DNA of 5,623 bases from JBMNUL01 sp050946255 (lineage in GTDB: Bacteria > Actinomycetota > Coriobacteriia > Coriobacteriales > CADBOM01). Positions within the stretch are counted from its first letter, which is position 1; each line of letters starts with the position of its first letter. The notes below the pieces were generated by a model. The model was given only the letters and a program-made list of their open reading frames with translations, searched no databases and was not told the origin of the DNA. A program made the position numbers and the translations under genes. Positions 5,528-5,623 of this stretch are shown piece after piece. The stretch is from positions 1-5,623 of the forward strand of contig JBMNUL010000164.1 in assembly GCA_050946255.1 (NCBI GenBank), in the 5' to 3' direction.

Positions 5528-5623
5528 CTACTTGGAGCTCGACTTCTTACCCTGCTTGTCGCCCCACTCGGCTCCTGTTGCCAGCCCCCACTTCGCGAAC
5601 ATCTTGTTGTAGAACTCCGGACG
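5528..5623 (-). CDS. C-terminal fragment of an unidentified protein
   Basis: The - strand is open from the window edge (5623) to a TAG at 5530-5528, giving the last 31 residues of a gene that begins outside the window. The visible end includes PEFYNKMFAKWGLATGAEWG and finishes with a basic Ser/Lys tail, GKKSSSK. Its composition (aromatic and charged residues with sensible spacing), its stop, and a hairpin just past the stop all suit a real gene end. I do not recognise the family, and the piece is too short to show a domain. It converges with the amidohydrolase, with 78 bases between the two stops. Confidence 0.6.
   Translation of the reverse strand, partial: RPEFYNKMFAKWGLATGAEWGDKQGKKSSSK

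Overview
The window is ordinary chromosomal housekeeping sequence, most likely from an actinobacterium. The order rpsI then glmM on one strand continues the rplM-rpsI-glmM arrangement that is widespread in Actinomycetota. The composition is moderately G+C-rich by eye (not counted). The gene content would suit an anaerobic Coriobacteriia-type organism, but that finer placement is inference.

Layout: (1) 1-214 holds the 3' end of rpsI (ribosomal protein S9, + strand), followed by a strong intrinsic terminator at 263-296. (2) 318-1655 is a complete glmM (phosphoglucosamine mutase, + strand), which starts only about 20 bases after that terminator. (3) 1656-1781 is a short convergent gap with a long, near-perfect inverted repeat that should end transcription from both sides. 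(4) 1782-3956 (- strand) is a complete bifunctional class A penicillin-binding protein with a long acidic Ser/Gly-rich tail. (5) 3957-4156 is a 200-base, relatively A+T-rich divergent promoter region with candidate -10/-35 elements and two small inverted repeats. (6) 4157-5449 (+ strand) is a complete amidohydrolase of the 5-methylthioadenosine/S-adenosylhomocysteine deaminase family. (7) 5450-5527 is a convergent gap with a GC-rich hairpin. (8) 5528-5623 (- strand) is the last 31 codons of a gene I could not identify.

Functional links: GlmM supplies glucosamine-1-phosphate on the route to UDP-GlcNAc, and the neighbouring penicillin-binding protein polymerises and cross-links the peptidoglycan built from it. 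They are on opposite strands and are not an operon. The amidohydrolase belongs to purine nucleoside salvage after S-adenosylmethionine use and has no evident tie to the cell-wall genes.

I found no mobile element, CRISPR array, tRNA/rRNA gene or convincing new system. The points most worth a second look are the amidohydrolase's apparent loss of the arginines that hold the homocysteine end of the substrate, the CTAGAT repeats in the divergent promoter region, the unusual tail and cysteine content of the penicillin-binding protein, and the placement of a terminator directly in front of glmM.
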